Source of the DNA: Vogesella indigofera
Lineage (GTDB): Bacteria; Pseudomonadota; Gammaproteobacteria; Burkholderiales; Chromobacteriaceae
Reading direction: 5' to 3'
NCBI RefSeq assembly: GCF_028548395.1
Contig: NZ_JAQQLA010000005.1
Coordinates: 227,345 to 291,344 of the forward strand
Length of the DNA stretch: 64,000 nt
Shown: one piece after another, positions 61,907-64,000 of the stretch
How positions within the stretch are numbered: the stretch's first letter is position 1
Layout of the letters: the number at the start of each line of letters is the position of its first letter
Program-made: the position numbers and the translations under genes
Notes under the pieces: generated by a model
Told to the model about the DNA's origin: nothing
Database searches by the model: none
What the model saw: only the letters and a program-made list of their open reading frames with translations

Positions 61907-63037
61907 TCAGCCGGCCGGCGGTTGCCACAGGTTGGCCGCCTCGTGCACGAGCTGGGGGCAGCTGAGGCCGTTGTTGGCGTGCTCGCGCAGCAGGCTGTAG
62001 TCGCCGTGGCGGTGGTGAGCGCGCAGTGCCAGTTGCTCCAGGCAATCCCGCGCGTGCGGATCGGCGGCATAGGGCTGCAGTTGTTGCAGCAGGTCGAGGA
62101 TGGCCTGGTTGAGTGGGATGCGCTTGCCGCTGCGCACGTCGTGGATGTCGGCGGACAGGCCGAAGCGGGCAGCCTGGAAGCGGTTGAAATCGTAGACGCA
62201 GTACAGCGCGGCACGGCCGGGTTGCGGTGGTCGTTCCGTCAGCAGGTAGCGCGCCAGCGTCTGTACCAGCGCCGCCAGTGCCACGCTGTGCGGGATGTCC
62301 AGCGGGGTATCGAAAATGCGTACCTCGACGGTGCCGTACTCTGGCTTGGGGCGGATGTCCCAGTACAGGTCTTTCAGGCTGCCGATGATGCCGGCGTGTT
62401 CCAGTTCCGCCGCGTGGCCCTGAAACTCCTGCCAGGTGCGCACGAATTGCGGCAGGTGGCCGCTGCTGGGAAAGGCGCTGACCACATTGCTGCGCGCCGA
62501 GGCAAAGCCGCTGTCTTCGCCCTGGATGTAGGGCGACGAGGCGGACAGCGCCAGCAGGTGCGGGATGTAGTAGCTCAGCGCATGGGTCAGCCAGATCGCG
62601 GTATCGCCATCTGGGCAGCCGACGTGTACGTGTTGGCCGAAAATGGTGAATTGCCGCGCCAGATAGCCGTAGTGTTCGGCGAAATGCTGGTAGCGTGGAA
62701 AGTCGGAAATCTGGCGCTCGCGCCAGTCCTGGAACGGGTGGGTGCCGCCGCCGCAGGGGCGGATACCCAGCGGGGCGGCCGCGGCGCACAATTGCGCGCC
62801 CAGCTGCAGCATTTCGGCTTCCAGCGTGGCGCTGCCGTTATGGATGCCGCTATTGAGTTCCAGCATCGAGCAGGTGACTTCCTGTTTGAAGTGCCTGGCC
62901 GTTGTACTTTGGTGTAGCGTATGTAATATTTCGTCGGCGCGTGGTGCAAGGTCGAGCGTTTGTTTGTCGACCAACTGGATTTCCAGTTCCATGCCCAGTG
63001 TGGCGGCAGTGCTGGGTTGGTATTCTGTGCTCAGCAT
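61907..63037 (-). CDS. ybdK: YbdK-type carboxylate-amine ligase (GCS2 family)
   Basis: 376 aa from MLSTEYQPS at 63037 (AAGGAG 6 bp upstream). LGMELEIQLVDKQTLDLAPR, GTHPFQDW, FGQHVHVGCPDGDTAIWLTH, RPKPEYGTVEVRIFDTP and VYDFNRFQAARFGL are GCS2 hallmarks: ATP-dependent gamma-glutamylcysteine-ligase-like fold with weak activity in YbdK. GC-rich core gene, divergent from MarR. Confidence 0.92.
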   Translation of the reverse strand: MLSTEYQPSTAATLGMELEIQLVDKQTLDLAPRADEILHTLHQSTTARHFKQEVTCSMLELNSGIHNGSATLEAEMLQLGAQLCAAAAPLGIRPCGGGTHPFQDWRERQISDFPRYQHFAEHYGYLARQFTIFGQHVHVGCPDGDTAIWLTHALSYYIPHLLALSASSPYIQGEDSGFASARSNVVSAFPSSGHLPQFVRTWQEFQGHAAELEHAGIIGSLKDLYWDIRPKPEYGTVEVRIFDTPLDIPHSVALAALVQTLARYLLTERPPQPGRAALYCVYDFNRFQAARFGLSADIHDVRSGKRIPLNQAILDLLQQLQPYAADPHARDCLEQLALRAHHRHGDYSLLREHANNGLSCPQLVHEAANLWQPPAG

Positions 63038-63076
63038 GCGGTTCTCCTTCACTTATTTTATTTTGCACAAAAACAA

Positions 63077-63580
63077 ATGTCCTGTTCCAGTGAGCCATCA
63101 GTGGCCGACAAAGTTCCCGTGATGGCGTTGGATGTCCTGCAGCGCTTTCGTGTCGTTTTCCGCTCCGCACAGCAGCACTCCGCCAATATCGAGGCGCAGC
63201 TGGGGGTGTCTGGGGCGCAGGCCTGGGTGCTGGCTGAATTGCACGAGGCAGGGCCGTTGCGTGCCGGAGAGTTGGCCGCACGGCTGGCGATCAAGCCGGC
63301 CACGCTCAGCAATATGCTGGGCCGGCTGGTTGCCGCCGGGTTGGTGACGCGGGTGCGCAGCGAGCAGGATTTGCGCGTGGTGCAGGTGGCGTTGAGCGAG
63401 CAGGGGGCGGAGCTGATCGGCAAGGTGGCGGTGGCGCCGCGCGGCTGGTTGCCGGAAGCGCTGGCGCGGCTCAGTGGTGGCCAGTTGCGGCAGTTGGCAG
63501 ACGGGCTGGATGACCTGCTGGCGGCGATGGGTGTGTCGGACCGGCAGGCGGCGAGCAAACCGTTGCCGTTTACCGAATAA
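63077..63580 (+). CDS. MarR-family regulator
   Basis: 167 aa from the ATG at 63077; a later ATG at 63122 is possible and no strong ribosome site marks either. Winged HTH: VLAELHEAGPLRAGELAARL, AIKPATLSNMLGRLVAAGLV, EQDLRVVQVALSEQG. Divergent from ybdK (39-bp gap), a likely target. Confidence 0.9.
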   Translation: MSCSSEPSVADKVPVMALDVLQRFRVVFRSAQQHSANIEAQLGVSGAQAWVLAELHEAGPLRAGELAARLAIKPATLSNMLGRLVAAGLVTRVRSEQDLRVVQVALSEQGAELIGKVAVAPRGWLPEALARLSGGQLRQLADGLDDLLAAMGVSDRQAASKPLPFTE

Positions 63581-63652
63581 GGTATGTCCCCCGCGCCATG
63601 TTGGTGCGGGGTGATACCGGGCAGGTGATGCTCTGTTGAAGGCAGAAAAGCA

Positions 63653-63684
63653 AAAACCCATTCATGCGTGCATGAATGGGTTTT
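63653..63684. terminator. Strong bidirectional terminator
   Basis: AAAACCCATTCATGC-GT-GCATGAATGGGTTTT: 15-bp perfect stem with A-run and T-run. It ends both the MarR transcript and the minus-strand tRNA transcript. Confidence 0.92.
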
Positions 63685-63691
63685 GTCTGGT

Positions 63692-63768
63692 TGGCGGAGC
63701 GGACGGGACTCGAACCCGCGACCCCCGGCGTGACAGGCCGGTATTCTAACCAACTGAACTACCGCTCC
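63692..63768 (-). tRNA. tRNA-Asp (GTC)
   Basis: 77 nt including encoded CCA. Acceptor GGAGCGG/CCGCTCC, D-loop AGTTCAGTTGGTTAGAATA, anticodon loop CTGTCAC (GTC), T-loop GGTTCGAGTCC. Followed by a terminator. Confidence 0.97.
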
Positions 63769-63773
63769 AACCT

Positions 63774-63849
63774 TGGTGGGCGTTGACGGAGTCGAACCGC
63801 CGACATTCTGCTTGTAAGGCAGACGCTCTACCAACTGAGCTAAACGCCC
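63774..63849 (-). tRNA. tRNA-Val (TAC)
   Basis: 76 nt including CCA. Acceptor GGGCGTT/AACGCCC, anticodon loop CTTACAA (TAC), T-loop GGTTCGACTCC. 5 bp from the tRNA-Asp gene. Confidence 0.97.
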
Positions 63850-63881
63850 GAAACTTGTTTCGGTAAACCTAAATTGTATGT

Positions 63882-63958
63882 TGGCGGAGCGGACGGGACT
63901 CGAACCCGCGACCCCCGGCGTGACAGGCCGGTATTCTAACCAACTGAACTACCGCTCC
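63882..63958 (-). tRNA. tRNA-Asp (GTC), second copy
   Basis: Identical to the copy at 63692-63768; the Asp-Val pair is repeated with a 190-bp period. Confidence 0.97.
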
Positions 63959-63963
63959 AACCT

Positions 63964-64000
63964 TGGTGGGCGTTGACGGAGTCGAACCGCCGACATTCTG
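63964..64000 (-). tRNA. tRNA-Val, second copy, cut by window edge
   Basis: The first 37 bases (3' half) are identical to the copy at 63774; the rest lies outside the window. Confidence 0.93.

Noticed and set aside
61791..62789. Minus-strand open frame of 332 codons rich in Arg and Pro
   Set aside because: It is a frame shadow of ybdK with biased composition.
61922..62917. Long plus-strand open frame of 331 codons
   Set aside because: It runs antisense to the well-supported ybdK gene in GC-rich sequence and has no recognisable domain.
63058..63834. Minus-strand open frame of 258 codons
   Set aside because: It passes through two tRNA genes and the terminator and lies antisense to the MarR gene.
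1..64000. CRISPR array or complete prophage
   Set aside because: No regularly spaced identical repeats and no capsid, portal, terminase or tail genes were seen.

Overview
The window looks like a chromosomal segment of a betaproteobacterium. Chromobacteriaceae/Neisseriales would fit the mix of GC-rich housekeeping genes, tRNA-Asp/tRNA-Val repeats, EndA and thermonuclease genes and many single-domain regulators, but this is inferred from gene content and no marker gene fixes the species. The right end (YbdK, MarR regulator, tandem tRNA-Asp/tRNA-Val) looks like stable core. The left edge cuts a large tyrosine-recombinase gene with its small partner, as found in integrase-driven islands.

Layout. 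1-2.0 kb: integrase pair. 2.2-4.7 kb: LysR regulator, class I glutamine amidotransferase, Asp/Glu racemase-like protein. 4.9-9.9 kb: orphan HTH antitoxin with a decayed toxin, secreted thermonuclease, DUF2939 protein, membrane diguanylate cyclase, IS21 remnant, DUF422 membrane protein. 10.1-13.1 kb: second racemase-like protein, DUF1805 protein, gamma-glutamyltransferase. 13.5-18.8 kb: HpaI-type aldolase, RidA, oxopentenoate hydratase, YbaK, PhzF, with a divergent MocR regulator and a shared operator-like palindrome. 19.0-22.8 kb: HxlR/SDR pair, then a TetR regulon with two copies of a palindromic operator.

23.4-48.6 kb is an accessory region dominated by genes that look like anti-phage defence modules. 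(a) A frameshifted XRE regulator, a SIR2-domain protein and a 1102-aa SF1 helicase. (b) A PHP-SMC-like ATPase resembling the TrlF family. (c) A three-gene operon: HEPN-like TIGR02391 protein, CoiA-like nuclease and a small PD-(D/E)XK-like protein. (d) A minus-strand operon: DUF6361 protein, phospholipase-D nuclease, SF2 helicase. (e) A ubiquitin-like conjugation operon (Ubl-E2 fusion, JAB-E1 fusion, DUF6527 protein, two-TM protein) divergent from a CapW/BrxR-like WYL repressor. In (e), a perfect-arm palindrome sits between the -35 and -10 of the operon promoter, ahead of a structured ~330-nt leader. An attC-like site follows. Copies of a degenerate repeat lie in several of the gaps between modules.

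49-64 kb: secreted esterase, Ohr and AraC regulator; cupin, RidA, cystathionine beta-lyase, LysR and MocR-like aminotransferase; tautomerase; a helicase/winged-helix pair with a divergent XRE controller and palindrome; second XRE regulator; endonuclease I; 5'-truncated thermonuclease; YbdK/MarR; strong terminator; tRNA array. IS remnants (IS21, IS3, IS1182 types) and isolated IS-end-like repeats are scattered through the window, showing repeated insertion and decay. All functional assignments come from reading motifs; no database search was possible.
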